Shown in pieces: positions 18,973 to 28,399 of a stretch of DNA of 64,000 nt. The first letter of the stretch is position 1. Each line of letters opens with the position of its first letter. Below the pieces are notes generated by a model that was given only the letters and a program-made list of their open reading frames with translations, had not been told where the DNA came from and did no database searches. A program made the translations under genes and the position numbers. This stretch comes from Rathayibacter sp. SD072 (GTDB lineage: Bacteria > Actinomycetota > Actinomycetes > Actinomycetales > Microbacteriaceae), in NCBI RefSeq assembly GCF_017355185.1, contig NZ_JADILJ010000011.1, positions 25,212-89,211 on the forward strand, read 5' to 3'.

Positions 18973-19904
18973 TCCTGGCCGCCTTTCTCGTCGGGGAAGA
19001 CGCGGCGCTGGACCGCGGTGATGATGAGGACGATCGCGAGCAGGACGACGGCCATGGCCGAGGCGAGGCCGACCTTCGAGTAGCGGAAGGCGGTGTCGAC
19101 GGTCTGGATGACGAAGGTCTCGGACCCGTTGGCGCCGCCGGTCATGATGTACGGCATCTCGAACGCCGACAGGGCTCCGGCGATCGCGAGGATGAACGAG
19201 AGCCCGAGGATGCGCCGGATGCTCGGCACGATGATGAAGCGGAACTTGTCGAAGGCGGTCGCGCCGTCGATGTCGGCGGCTTCGTACTGCTCTTCGGGCA
19301 CCGACTGGATGGCGCCGAGGAACAGCACGAAGTTCAGTCCCATGTACCGCCAGACCGAGGTGGCGGCGAGGGAGACGTTCACCACGGAGGGGTCGCCGAG
19401 CCACTGCGGAGTGTCCTGCACGCCGAGAGCGCCGAGGACCGCGTCGAGGGTGCCGTCGGGTCGGAAGAAGTAGAGGAACATCAGCCCGATGGCGACGCCG
19501 TTGATCAGGTAGGGGAAGAAGATGACGCCCTTGAAGAAGTTGCGGAACCGGGTGTTGAAGCTCAGCAGCGTCGCGAAGAACAGTGCGAGTCCGAGTTGCG
19601 CGACGGCGCCCGCGAGGTAGAAGAGGCTGACGAAGAAGACGCGGAAGATCTCGGGCCGGGTGAAGATCTCGACGTAGTTCTCGAGGCCGACGAAGGTCTT
19701 GTCCGGGTCGAGGCCGTCCCAGTCGGTGACGCTGTACCAGAACATGTTCGCGACCGGGATGTAGGTCAGAACGACGAGGAAGGCGAGCGGCACCGCCAGG
19801 AAGAGCCACGGAGTGATCCGGCGCCCGGTGAGCCGCTGCCCGCGTCGGGTGCGGATCCTCTTGCTCGCTCCGACCTCGAGAGGCGGAGCATCGGTGATCG
19901 CCAT
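18969..19904 (-). CDS. Carbohydrate ABC transporter permease (MalF-like)
   Basis: 311 residues with six membrane spans (first at about 32-52, LFLAVPLAFLVVLTYI). The EAA loop is SVPEEQYEAADIDGATAFDKF. It pairs with the MalG-like permease that follows with a 4-bp overlap. It lies downstream of the sugar-binding lipoprotein gene, separated from it by a strong hairpin at 19939-19972. The likely substrate is manno-oligosaccharide, judged from the flanking mannanases and mannosidase. Confidence 0.9.
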   Translation of the reverse strand: MAITDAPPLEVGASKRIRTRRGQRLTGRRITPWLFLAVPLAFLVVLTYIPVANMFWYSVTDWDGLDPDKTFVGLENYVEIFTRPEIFRVFFVSLFYLAGAVAQLGLALFFATLLSFNTRFRNFFKGVIFFPYLINGVAIGLMFLYFFRPDGTLDAVLGALGVQDTPQWLGDPSVVNVSLAATSVWRYMGLNFVLFLGAIQSVPEEQYEAADIDGATAFDKFRFIIVPSIRRILGLSFILAIAGALSAFEMPYIMTGGANGSETFVIQTVDTAFRYSKVGLASAMAVVLLAIVLIITAVQRRVFPDEKGGQE

Positions 19905-19938
19905 GTCGATCCTTTCGGTATCTCTCGGATGCGGTCGA

Positions 19939-19972
19939 GGGGGTGGCCCGCCGTGGTCGGCGGGCCACCCCC
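19939..19972 (-). terminator. Intercistronic hairpin between binding protein and permeases
   Basis: A perfect 14-bp stem (GGGGGTGGCCCGCC pairing with 19959-19972) with a 6-nt loop occupies the 74-bp gap after the binding-protein stop. In importer operons such hairpins partially terminate transcription or protect the upstream message, raising binding-protein levels over permease levels. Confidence 0.7.
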
Positions 19973-19978
19973 GGGGTC

Positions 19979-21295
19979 TTACTCCGCGACGACGGCGCGG
20001 GCGGTGGCCCAGCGCTCGTTGAGGTCGGCGAAGAGGGTCTCCTTGTCGCCGTCGCCGGCGCCACGTGCGGCGTCGATGAGCTCCTGGCGGTAGGCGTTGC
20101 CGAAGAGGTCGATCTCGGCCTCGTTGGCGATGTCGTTGATGACCGCCTCCTTGCCGACCGGGTCGGGGGCGAGCTCGAGGTACTGCACGCCGAGTGCGTC
20201 GAAGTCGGCGAGGGTGTCGGGAGCGGGGTCGGTGATGACCGGGCTGATCGCGCCCTGGCTCGCCGCGTAGCCGGACTCGTTCGTGAACCAGTCGATCCAG
20301 GCGCGAGCGGTGGCCTTGTTCCCGGAGTTCTTGTTGATCGCGAGGAACTTGTCCGAGGCGGTCACCGAGGTGAAGACACCGTCCTGTGCCCAGGGCATCG
20401 GCCAGAAGCCGATGGTGTCGCGCGGCTTGCCGGCCTTCTCGGCGGCGTCCTGCATCTGCGAGACGGCCCAGGAGCCGAGCACCATCGAGCCGATGTCGCC
20501 GCTGGCGAGCAGGTCCTTCGACTCCTCCCAGTTGGTGGTGGTCGGGTCGTCCTCGCTGAGGCCGGCGGCGACCGTGTCGTAGAGCAGACCGTCGATGTTG
20601 TACTGGTCGTTGCCCTCAGTCCACGGAGCGTCGTCGGCGATCATCTCGGTGCGCACGTCCTCGCCCTGCACCGTGCCGAGGTTGCCCTCGATGGTGGCGA
20701 GGGGCCATCCGTCCTTGTAGTTCGTGTAGTACGGAGTGACGCCGTTCGCCTTGATCTTCTCGAGAGCGGCGAGGTACTCCTCCTCCGTCGTCGGCGGCGT
20801 CGTGACACCGGCGGCGGTCCACACGTCGCGGTTGAAGACGTAGCCCATGGCGGAGCCGAAGGTCGAGATGCCGTAGGCGGTGCCGTCGAACGAACCCTCA
20901 TTGGTGAAGCGGTACTGCGACGACAGCTCCTCGGTGCTGCCGAGCGGCTCGAAGTAGTTCGCGTAGTCGTCCTTGGTGACGTTCGAGCTCGGGATGAGCA
21001 GCACGTCGCCGTAGTCCTTCGAGTTCAGGCGGATCTTGGTGTCGCCCTCGTAGTCGGTCAGCGCCTCGAACTTCACGGTCGTGCCGGGGTACTTCTCCTC
21101 GAACGCCTTCGCGTAGTCGGCGAAGGTCGTGTCGACGATGTCGGTGCGGTTGGTGAGGACGGTGATCTCGCCCGAGGGCTCTCCGGAGTCGTTGCTCGCG
21201 CCGGCGGAGCATCCGGAGAGGGCGAGGGATGTCGAGACGGCGACGGCGGCGATGCCGATCAGCGCCGTTCGGCGGGTGGGGTGGTATCGGTGCAC
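19979..21295 (-). CDS. Extracellular sugar-binding lipoprotein of the mannan importer
   Basis: 438 residues. The signal peptide ends in a lipobox (LALSGC, Cys about residue 29), so the protein is membrane-anchored outside. The mature part has the type-1 extracellular solute-binding fold: FEEKYPGTTVKFEA, KDYGDVLLIPS, FGSAMGYVFNRDVW, GSWAVSQM and AINKNSGNKATARAWIDW. It would capture mannan oligosaccharides released by the GH26 and GH5 enzymes and deliver them to the two permeases. It follows the GH5 gene after 76 bp on the same strand. Confidence 0.9.
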   Translation of the reverse strand: MHRYHPTRRTALIGIAAVAVSTSLALSGCSAGASNDSGEPSGEITVLTNRTDIVDTTFADYAKAFEEKYPGTTVKFEALTDYEGDTKIRLNSKDYGDVLLIPSSNVTKDDYANYFEPLGSTEELSSQYRFTNEGSFDGTAYGISTFGSAMGYVFNRDVWTAAGVTTPPTTEEEYLAALEKIKANGVTPYYTNYKDGWPLATIEGNLGTVQGEDVRTEMIADDAPWTEGNDQYNIDGLLYDTVAAGLSEDDPTTTNWEESKDLLASGDIGSMVLGSWAVSQMQDAAEKAGKPRDTIGFWPMPWAQDGVFTSVTASDKFLAINKNSGNKATARAWIDWFTNESGYAASQGAISPVITDPAPDTLADFDALGVQYLELAPDPVGKEAVINDIANEAEIDLFGNAYRQELIDAARGAGDGDKETLFADLNERWATARAVVAE

Positions 21296-21371
21296 GGTTG
21301 TTCTCCTTGGTAGGCCGTCGCCGCCATCGGCGACGGGGTGCAGTGCTGTGTGAGGAAGGGAGGAGTGGGGG

Positions 21372-24300
21372 CTAGTGGCGGCCGTGCCACCACTGCCAGA
21401 CGGCGGGCAGGTACCGCTTGACCAGCGACTCCAGCCACGAAGGCACCGAGGGAGTGGACGGCCCCCCAGGTGCGGGCGTCGCAGTCGGCGTGGGGGTCGC
21501 AGTCGGCGTCGGCGTTGCAGTCGGCGTCCCGGTCGGGGTCGGCGTCGGCGTCGGCGTGGGCGTCACCTCGGCGGGTACTGCCTGCACGTCGTCGACGGTG
21601 AGGGCGCCGGTTCCGCTTCCGTTGATGTAGAGGGCGTACTGGCTGACCGACGTCAGGTCGAGGTCCGCCTCCGGGGCCCACGCCGGCGGGGCGAAGTCCT
21701 CGAACGGGATCACGATGGTCTGCGGTCCGTCGGCGTTCGGTGTGACCGATGCCTCCCAGTAGGCGCCGTTCGCGACGAACTGCACCGAGAGGGAGTCGTC
21801 CGCGTCGGTGTCGACCTGGAGAGAGAGACCGGTGCGGCCCCACCAGTCCTGCGCGCTGTCGAAGGTCTTCACGACTCCGGCGTATCCCGCGGTGGCGAGG
21901 TCGTAGTCGAAGCGTGCGGCGGTGGAGCCGGTGACGGCGTCCGGTACGAGCGTCGGCGTGATGGTGCCGCCGCCAGTGTTTCGGACGTAGGCGGCCTGCA
22001 GCGCCGCGTCGTCGGCGTAGCTCTCGAAGTCGTCGATGATGACGGGTTCGGCGGGCAGGGCGGACGCCTCGAACGAGCGGACCTCGGAGGTGTTCGTGCC
22101 TACTCCGTTCACCGCCGTGACCTGCCAGTAGTAGCGGGTGCCGGGGGTCAGGTCGGTCGCCGGGCGGTAGCTGGTCGCGGACAGCCCGGTGGTTGAGACG
22201 AGCGGATCCGAGAGGTCGCTCGAGGTCGACAGTGCGAATCGGTAGTACGTGGCGTCGACGGCGGGCTGCCACGTGAAGGTCGGTGTCGCCCGGATCGCGG
22301 TGGCGTCGTCCTCGGGGGTGCCGAGCGCAACGGCGCCGGGAGCTCCGAGCTCTGCCGCGTTCGGCGAGTAGAGGCTGACGGAGCCGATCTGGGGCGTCCA
22401 CACCTCGCCCGGAGCCTGAGGCCAGGAGACACGGATGCGGTCGATGCCCGAGAGGTCGCGGGCGCTGTACGTGTAGGCCTTCCAGTTTCCGGTTCCGCCG
22501 CGTGCGTCCACGGTGAGGGGCGTCCAGGTGGTCCCGTCCGCGGAGCCCTCGATCGTCAACGGTGCGACCGGCTGATCGGGCCAGTAGTAGGCGGTGATGT
22601 CGGCGCCGCTGATGTCGTCGAGGGAGTAGGTCAGGCTCGCCGGGTCGGCGCTGTCGCGCTTCACGCGGGAGCTGTCACCGCCGAACAGCGCGGGGTTCCC
22701 GCTGTCGAAGGAGAGGCTGCCGTCGTGCGAGGTCGTCTTCGAGAAGTCGTCCAGCGGGTCGAACAGAGCCACCTTCTCCGCGGCGCTCGTGATCGTGGCG
22801 CGCTCGACGGAGCCGGCACCCGTCCAGCTGAGTCGCACAGCGCTGCCTGCGAGGTCGGCGGCGGTGATCGTCGTGCGTCCGTCGAGTTCGGTGGCCGTGG
22901 TCCGTACGGGCGTCCAGGTCGATCCGTCCGCGGTGGTCTCGACAGTGGCGTCCACGTCGGAGACGAGGAAGGAGGCCTCGCTGATTCCGTCGCGCTGCCA
23001 CGTGATACTGGCGGGCGCGTCGGCGGCCGCCGTGACGACTCCACCGTCCACGGTGGCGGTGATCCGGGCGCCCTCGTGTGCGGACGTGAGTGACCAGCTC
23101 TGCAGCGGGTCGACGAGCACGGCTCCTCCGGTCGGTGCGGCAAGGACGTCGGACGCGGGTCCGCGCTCGTCGCCCGCACCCACCGGGATGACGCGGTAGC
23201 GGGCGCCGGCCGGTGATTCGAGATCGGTGACGGGCGAGGCGGAGGCGGACACGGTCCCCTCCGTCAGATCGGTCCACTCTCCGTCCTCGACGGAGCGCTG
23301 GACCACGTAGCCCTCAGCCCCGGCGGTGCCGCGCCAGGAGACGACGTTGATGCCGTAGTTCTGATCGATGGCTGTGATCAGCGGCGAACCGAGCTCGAGC
23401 TCCCCCGGCGTGCTGCCGGTCTCTACGCCGTACGCCTCGATGGCGGCGACGCTCTCCTTCTCTCGAGCGGAGTCGCCCGGGTAGTGGAGCGTGAAGCCAT
23501 CGTCGTGCGGCACGAATCCGCCGCGGTCGTTGTTGCCGAAGAGCGACCAGAAGAACATCCCCGAGACGTTCTCGTCCGCTGCAACGGCTCCGAGGAGCTC
23601 CTGGCTGGCAGCGGTCGAAGCGTACTCACCGGCGATGTAGACCTTGCCTGCGCCGGCGACGGTCGCGGCGTCCGCCGAAACGCGCTCCGCGGTCGGCGGG
23701 TAGTAGTGGACGTCGACGATGTCGAGGTCCTCGGCCGCGAGGGTGTCGGGGTCGATGTCGAATCGACGGCCTGCAGCGACGAGCTGCTCGGGCGCCTGCT
23801 CCTTGATGTGGGCGACCTGCTCGTCGATCCAGTCGAGGGTCATCCCCTCGAGCTCGTTGCCGAGCTCCCAGGCCATGATCGTGGGGTCGTCGACGAACGG
23901 GATCCCCGTGATCGAGTTGGTGTGCCCGAGGATGTGGTCGACGTAGTCCTGGTAGCTGTCGATCGCGGCGGGGTCGGCGTAGAAGTCGGCCGGCTCCAAG
24001 CCGAGCGGTGTCGTGAAGTCGCGGTGACCGCCGTGGTAGTACTGCCACTCGTCGGTCAGCGGCAGCACGAGCCGGATGCCGAGCGTGCCCGCGTAGGCGA
24101 CGGCGAAATCGATCGTGCGGAACGCCTCCTCGTTGTACTCGCCGAGGCGGGGCATCAGCGCGAGGGGGTTCTGATCGTTCTGGCCCGTCGAGGTCATCAT
24201 GTGCGATCGGACGACGGTGACACCCATCTGCGCGGCGGTATCGAGTGCGTCCTTGATCCGGAAGTACGTCGGGTAGTCCACTCCCCCGACGTTCTCGTCG

Positions 24301-24536
24301 AGGCCGAGCCAGTAGATGTTGGTGCCGCTCGCGCGGAAGCGCTCCCCGTCGAGCATCAGCGAGCTGCCCTCGCGCTGGACGAACTCGGTGTTCTCACTGG
24401 TCCAGTCGAGCGGCGGGTCGGCAGAGGCGGGGGCGGCGACGACGAGAGTCGACGCGGTCACAGCGATGAGAGCGGCACCGGCGAGGCAGGTACGCACAGG
24501 CGTCCTCAGGGAGGCGGGCAGGGCTGATCGGGTCAT
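21372..24536 (-). CDS. Secreted multidomain GH5 beta-mannanase
   Basis: 1054 residues. Signal peptide 1-39 (ends AAPASA). Residues about 45-370 form a GH5 barrel with WELGNELEG (acid/base E228) and YIAGEYAS (nucleophile E304), plus FFWSLFG, as in GH5 mannanases. Then follow a fibronectin-III-like domain (about 385-470), two beta-sandwich modules (about 470-590 and 590-735), another Fn3 domain (about 740-835), a CBM-like module (845-985), a Thr-Pro linker, and a short amphipathic basic/aromatic tail (LVKRYLPAVWQWW). No LPxTG motif is present. It is probably the first gene of the mannan operon and attacks polymer outside the cell. Confidence 0.85.
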   Translation of the reverse strand: MTRSALPASLRTPVRTCLAGAALIAVTASTLVVAAPASADPPLDWTSENTEFVQREGSSLMLDGERFRASGTNIYWLGLDENVGGVDYPTYFRIKDALDTAAQMGVTVVRSHMMTSTGQNDQNPLALMPRLGEYNEEAFRTIDFAVAYAGTLGIRLVLPLTDEWQYYHGGHRDFTTPLGLEPADFYADPAAIDSYQDYVDHILGHTNSITGIPFVDDPTIMAWELGNELEGMTLDWIDEQVAHIKEQAPEQLVAAGRRFDIDPDTLAAEDLDIVDVHYYPPTAERVSADAATVAGAGKVYIAGEYASTAASQELLGAVAADENVSGMFFWSLFGNNDRGGFVPHDDGFTLHYPGDSAREKESVAAIEAYGVETGSTPGELELGSPLITAIDQNYGINVVSWRGTAGAEGYVVQRSVEDGEWTDLTEGTVSASASPVTDLESPAGARYRVIPVGAGDERGPASDVLAAPTGGAVLVDPLQSWSLTSAHEGARITATVDGGVVTAAADAPASITWQRDGISEASFLVSDVDATVETTADGSTWTPVRTTATELDGRTTITAADLAGSAVRLSWTGAGSVERATITSAAEKVALFDPLDDFSKTTSHDGSLSFDSGNPALFGGDSSRVKRDSADPASLTYSLDDISGADITAYYWPDQPVAPLTIEGSADGTTWTPLTVDARGGTGNWKAYTYSARDLSGIDRIRVSWPQAPGEVWTPQIGSVSLYSPNAAELGAPGAVALGTPEDDATAIRATPTFTWQPAVDATYYRFALSTSSDLSDPLVSTTGLSATSYRPATDLTPGTRYYWQVTAVNGVGTNTSEVRSFEASALPAEPVIIDDFESYADDAALQAAYVRNTGGGTITPTLVPDAVTGSTAARFDYDLATAGYAGVVKTFDSAQDWWGRTGLSLQVDTDADDSLSVQFVANGAYWEASVTPNADGPQTIVIPFEDFAPPAWAPEADLDLTSVSQYALYINGSGTGALTVDDVQAVPAEVTPTPTPTPTPTGTPTATPTPTATPTPTATPAPGGPSTPSVPSWLESLVKRYLPAVWQWWHGRH
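21476..21566 (-). repeat. In-frame Thr-Pro linker repeats in the GH5 gene
   Basis: Short GTCGGCGTGG-like units repeat in frame and encode a PTPTPTATPTPT-type linker between the last binding module and the C-terminal tail. Low-complexity coding DNA of this kind is prone to length variation. Confidence 0.75.
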
Positions 24537-24632
24537 GTGTTCTCCAGGGCTCCTTCGACCGGGTGGGACGCACCGGCGGCAAGGGCGCTCTTTCGCGGTG
24601 CCCCCACAGACTCGTCGACGCAGCGGGGCCTC

Positions 24633-24660
24633 GTCAATACAAAAGTAAATAATTTATGGA
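24633..24660. promoter_or_regulatory. AT-rich operator/promoter region of the GH5 operon
   Basis: In the 171-bp gap between the LacI-like gene and the GH5 gene, an AT-rich block contains the palindrome TAAATAATTTA (24646-24656). On the minus strand it is followed by TTGTATTGACG. It stands out against the surrounding GC-rich DNA and resembles the AT-rich block upstream of the GH26 gene (12460-12480). A site for the ROK repressor is the best inference. Confidence 0.45.
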
Positions 24661-24707
24661 ACGATCGACGAGTGCTTCCTCCCGCTTGCTCCCGCCGCCG
24701 GCCCGAG

Positions 24708-25559
24708 CTAGGTCGTCGGAGCCCCCGTGGAACCGCGAGGGACGATGACCACGGCCGGGCTGCTGATCGGGTCGCTCCCTCGCCCGGCGATCTCCTCGAG
24801 CAGCTCGCGACCGGCCAGCATCCCGATCACCTGCACGTCGTGCGAGACCGCGGACAGCGGCGGCTCGCTCAGCTGGCACTGCGCGGAGTCGTCCCACGCG
24901 AGGAGGGACAGCTCGCTGGGGACCTGCCTCCCGCCGTCGCGGGCCTCGTCGAGCCCGCCGAGCGCCATCAGGTCGCTGTCGAAGATGACTGCAGTGGGCT
25001 TCTCGGCGCCCTCCAGCAGCGACCGCAGGGCGCGGGCGCCCGAGGCCCTCGAGTAGTCGCCGGAGGCATGCGTCACGGCGATTCCCCTCCGCCCGCACTC
25101 GTGCTCGAACGTCTCCTGTCGGATCCGCGTGTGGAGGAGCTCCGCCGGGCCGGCGACGTGAGCGATCCGCCGATGCCCGAGGCCCTCGAGGAACTCCACG
25201 GCGCTGCGCATCGCGTTGTCGTCGTCCGTCCACACGGCCCGGAAGCCGTCCGCCGCGCTGGGGGGGCCGACGACGACGGCCGGCAGCCCCAGGCTCCGGA
25301 CGTACTCGGGCCGGCGATCGTCGACCTCGAGGTCGACCACGATGACCGCGCTCACCTCGCCGTCCTCGCTCCAGCGCCGGTAGGTCTCGAACTCGGCCGC
25401 CTCGTCGGGCAGGACGTTCAGGAGCACCGAGTACCCCGCGGGCCGCACCGTCCGCTCCACTCCGGCGATGAACTCGTGGAAGTAGGGCTCCGCACCCATG
25501 ATCTCGGTCGCACGGACGAGCGCGAGGCCGATCGGTCGGGGAAGTGCCGTCCGAGTCAT
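24708..25559 (-). CDS. LacI-type sugar-sensor domain protein lacking the HTH
   Basis: 283 residues. The whole chain matches the periplasmic-binding-like core of LacI/GalR regulators: PIGLALVRA at the N-terminus, SAVIVVDLE, LPAVVVGPPS, EFLEGLGHRRIAHVAGP, TAVIFDSDLMALGGL and ELSLLAWDDSAQCQLSEPPLSAV. The normal N-terminal DNA-binding helices are absent. ATG 25559, preceded by AGAGGAC, is only 121 bp from the divergent ROK gene, which leaves no room for them. It may be a sensor partner for another regulator, or a LacI protein that has lost its head. Confidence 0.75.
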   Translation of the reverse strand: MTRTALPRPIGLALVRATEIMGAEPYFHEFIAGVERTVRPAGYSVLLNVLPDEAAEFETYRRWSEDGEVSAVIVVDLEVDDRRPEYVRSLGLPAVVVGPPSAADGFRAVWTDDDNAMRSAVEFLEGLGHRRIAHVAGPAELLHTRIRQETFEHECGRRGIAVTHASGDYSRASGARALRSLLEGAEKPTAVIFDSDLMALGGLDEARDGGRQVPSELSLLAWDDSAQCQLSEPPLSAVSHDVQVIGMLAGRELLEEIAGRGSDPISSPAVVIVPRGSTGAPTT

Positions 25560-25680
25560 CGACGTAGTCCTCTCTGCACAGACCCTCAGCGTAGGGCGCT
25601 CCGTCACGGCTCCCCTTCTTCGCGGAAGCCGGCTGTCGGCCGTCCCGTACGCTGTCGAACGTGATGAGAGGAGCCCCCCC

Positions 25681-26925
25681 ATGGCTCGTCGTGAAGCGAC
25701 TCCCGCCGCACCCGGCAGCCGTGCCCTCGTGGTCGACCTCATCCGCTCGTCCGGTCCGATCAGCCGGGTCGAGCTGACGGCCGCGACCGGCCTCACGCAG
25801 CCGGCGATCTCGATGATCGTCCGCAAGCTGCTCACGGACGGGATCATCCGGCAGACCGGCTCGACCTCGACGGGCGGCAAGCCCCGTCAGCTCCTCGAGA
25901 TCAACGCCCGTGCACGGATCGGCATCGGCGTGCAGCTCGGCTTCGAGTCGATCACGCTCGTGGCCACCGACACCGGAGGCGGCGTCATCGCGCGCCAGCA
26001 GATCGATGGAGCCGCGCTCGCCTCACCAGAGGAGGTCACCGAGCGCATCGTGGGCGCCTACGAGGACTTCGTGCGTGGGACCGCGATCGACCGGCGCTCG
26101 ATCGCTGGGGTCGCCGCTGTGGCGCCCGGTCCGATCGACCAGCAGGCCGGCCGCGTCCTGGGCCCTCCGACACTGCACCACTGGCGGGACTTCCCGCTCC
26201 GGCGAGCACTCGGCGCCGGCATCGGCGCTCCGATCCTCCTCGACAACGATGCCGCGGCGGCCGGCATCGGCGAGTACTGGAGCCGCGGCGTCTCGCGACA
26301 CCGCACGTTCGGCACCATCTACGTCGGCACCGGCATCGGCGCGGGAGTCGTCCTCGACGGGGCTCTCCTCCGCGGCGCGAGCTCCAATGCGGTCGAGGTC
26401 GGCCACATCTCGATCGTCCCCGGCGGTCGCGAGTGCTTCTGCGGCAATCGCGGCTGCCTCGAGCGCTACGCGGCCCCCGCCGTCATCGTCGAGGGCGCCC
26501 GCGACGATCCCGAGTCGTTCATCGACCTCGAGCTGGCGTTCCGGCCGGAGGAGCAGGGTCGCGACCTCGACGTGCTGAGCCTCGCCGCCATCAACGGTCA
26601 CTCCGCAGCGCTCGCGCTCATCGGGAAGGCTGCCGACCACCTCGCGGAGGGCGCTCTCACCCTCGTCAACCTCTTCGACCTGGACGAGCTCGTGCTCACC
26701 GGGCCGGGGGTCGCCATCGCCGGCTCGATCTACACCCGGGCGATCCGCTCGAAGCTCGACGAGCGCCGCTTCGCTCGTCGCGCCCACCCCCTCGACGTCT
26801 CGCTCTCGAGCAACCCCCGCGACGCCGCCGCCGTCGGCGCCTCGTCGCTCGTGCTGCAGAGCACGCTCTCCCCAGGGCACGGGCCGATCCTGCAGCGACA
26901 CGAGGACGACCGTGCCGGAGCGTGA
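25681..26925 (+). CDS. ROK-family transcriptional repressor
   Basis: 414 residues. The N-terminal winged helix (VVDLIRSSGPISRVELTAATGLTQPAISMIVRKLL) is followed by the ROK kinase-like fold: APGPIDQQAGRVLGPP, LLDNDAAAAGIGEYW, GTIYVGTGIGAGVVLDG, EVGHISIVPGG and the zinc motif CFCGNRGCLE. ROK repressors of this build sense sugars or sugar phosphates. It is the probable regulator of the mannan locus. It is divergent from the LacI-like sensor gene, and its 3' end overlaps the esterase gene by 14 bp. Confidence 0.9.
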   Translation: MARREATPAAPGSRALVVDLIRSSGPISRVELTAATGLTQPAISMIVRKLLTDGIIRQTGSTSTGGKPRQLLEINARARIGIGVQLGFESITLVATDTGGGVIARQQIDGAALASPEEVTERIVGAYEDFVRGTAIDRRSIAGVAAVAPGPIDQQAGRVLGPPTLHHWRDFPLRRALGAGIGAPILLDNDAAAAGIGEYWSRGVSRHRTFGTIYVGTGIGAGVVLDGALLRGASSNAVEVGHISIVPGGRECFCGNRGCLERYAAPAVIVEGARDDPESFIDLELAFRPEEQGRDLDVLSLAAINGHSAALALIGKAADHLAEGALTLVNLFDLDELVLTGPGVAIAGSIYTRAIRSKLDERRFARRAHPLDVSLSSNPRDAAAVGASSLVLQSTLSPGHGPILQRHEDDRAGA

Positions 26926-28399
26926 TACTCCCGCCGGCCGCATCCGCGGACTGACGGCACGGACTCCCGACGGGGACGCTCACGCCTTCCTCGGCGTCCC
27001 GTTCGCCCGGGCGACCCGCCGCTTCCGTCCTGCCGCTTCCGTCGCGCGGTGGGACGGGGTGCGGACCGCGACCCGGATCGGGCCGTCGGCGCCGCAGAGC
27101 GCACAGGGCTCCGGCGCCCCACTCGGCGACGAGGACGCCTGCCTCACCCTGAACATCTGGGCACCGTCGAGGCGGGACGGCGCGGCGCCCGTGCTCGTCT
27201 GGATCCACGGCGGGCTCCACGTGGCGGGATCGAACTCCGACCCCCTGTGCGACGGTGCTCGCCTCGCCACCCGCACGGGTATCGTCGTCGTCGCAGTGAA
27301 CCACCGTCTCGGCGCCCTCGGATTCCTCACCCTCGACCACCTCCTCGGCGACGAGTACCGCGACTCGGGGAACGCCGCACTCCACGACGTGATCGCCGCG
27401 CTCGAGTGGGTGCGGGAGAACATCGGCGCGTTCGGAGGCGACCCCGCGGCCGTGACCCTCGCGGGCCAATCGGCCGGCGCGACGACGGTCGCGATGCTCC
27501 TCGCCGCCGATGCCGCCGCGGGGCTCTTCCACCGGGCGATCCTGCACAGCGCCGATCCCGAGCGGATCGGCGACCGGGACTACGGCGAAGCCGTCACGGA
27601 CGATCTCCTCGGCCTCCTCGACCTCCACGCAGCACCCCGCCGACTCCTCGACCTGCCGGTACCGCTGATCCTCGAGGCGCAGAACCGGCTCCTCGCCCAG
27701 CGGTCCTCGCGCAGCCCGACGACCGTCGCGGTGTTCCGCGCCGCTCTCGACGGGCGTCTGCTGACCCGCCCGCCCGTAGCCGCCCTCCGACAGGGCGCCT
27801 CGACGAACGTCGACCTCATCGTGGGCACGAACGTCAACGAGGCGTCCGGCGCTGTCGACCTCGAGGCCGGTGACGACGAGGCGTGGCGTCGCCGATTGGA
27901 CGAGCGGCTGCAGGCGCTGCTCCCCCGGCTGCAGGGCGATCGCTCCTCCGCCTACCGCGACGCGCTCGCCCTCGTCCTCGGTCGTCCCCCGTCGGATGCG
28001 GAGGCGCTCGAAGCATGCCTGGCCGACGAGATCTACCGGCAGCCGAGCCACCGGCTCCTCGATGCGCGCGCGGGCGCAGAGGCGTCGACGCGCGCGTTCC
28101 TGTTCGCCCATCGCGTCGATGATGCGCGCGGTGCGGCGCACTCGCTCGAGCTTCCGTTCCTCTTCCGGAACCTCGACAGGGCCGATGCCGCCCTCCTCGA
28201 GGAGGAGGACGGGGACGCGCTCGCGCTGAGCGATGCGATCACCGACCGATGGGCAGCCTTCATCGCGGGACGGGCGCCGGACGGCTGGCCCGAGTACTCG
28301 GCGGCCCGCCGGTCCACACTCGTCCTGGCGCATCCTCCCGTCGTCGAGAGCGCTCCTCGAGAAGCCGTCCGTCGACTTGTGGCGCAGGCGCGCCCGTGA
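26912..28399 (+). CDS. Carboxylesterase, type B
   Basis: 495 residues of the alpha/beta-hydrolase type-B carboxylesterase family: LGVPFARATRRF, DEDACLTLNIWAP, VWIHGGLHVAGSN (oxyanion hole), VNHRLGALGFL, and the nucleophile elbow GQSAGA (S187; the usual form is GESAGA). The catalytic histidine is probably in AHSLELPFLF. There is no signal peptide, so it acts in the cytoplasm. GTG 26912 lies inside the ROK gene, giving a 14-bp overlap and coupling. Removal of acyl groups from imported mannan oligosaccharides is a possible role, inferred only from context. Confidence 0.8.
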   Translation: MPERDTPAGRIRGLTARTPDGDAHAFLGVPFARATRRFRPAASVARWDGVRTATRIGPSAPQSAQGSGAPLGDEDACLTLNIWAPSRRDGAAPVLVWIHGGLHVAGSNSDPLCDGARLATRTGIVVVAVNHRLGALGFLTLDHLLGDEYRDSGNAALHDVIAALEWVRENIGAFGGDPAAVTLAGQSAGATTVAMLLAADAAAGLFHRAILHSADPERIGDRDYGEAVTDDLLGLLDLHAAPRRLLDLPVPLILEAQNRLLAQRSSRSPTTVAVFRAALDGRLLTRPPVAALRQGASTNVDLIVGTNVNEASGAVDLEAGDDEAWRRRLDERLQALLPRLQGDRSSAYRDALALVLGRPPSDAEALEACLADEIYRQPSHRLLDARAGAEASTRAFLFAHRVDDARGAAHSLELPFLFRNLDRADAALLEEEDGDALALSDAITDRWAAFIAGRAPDGWPEYSAARRSTLVLAHPPVVESAPREAVRRLVAQARP

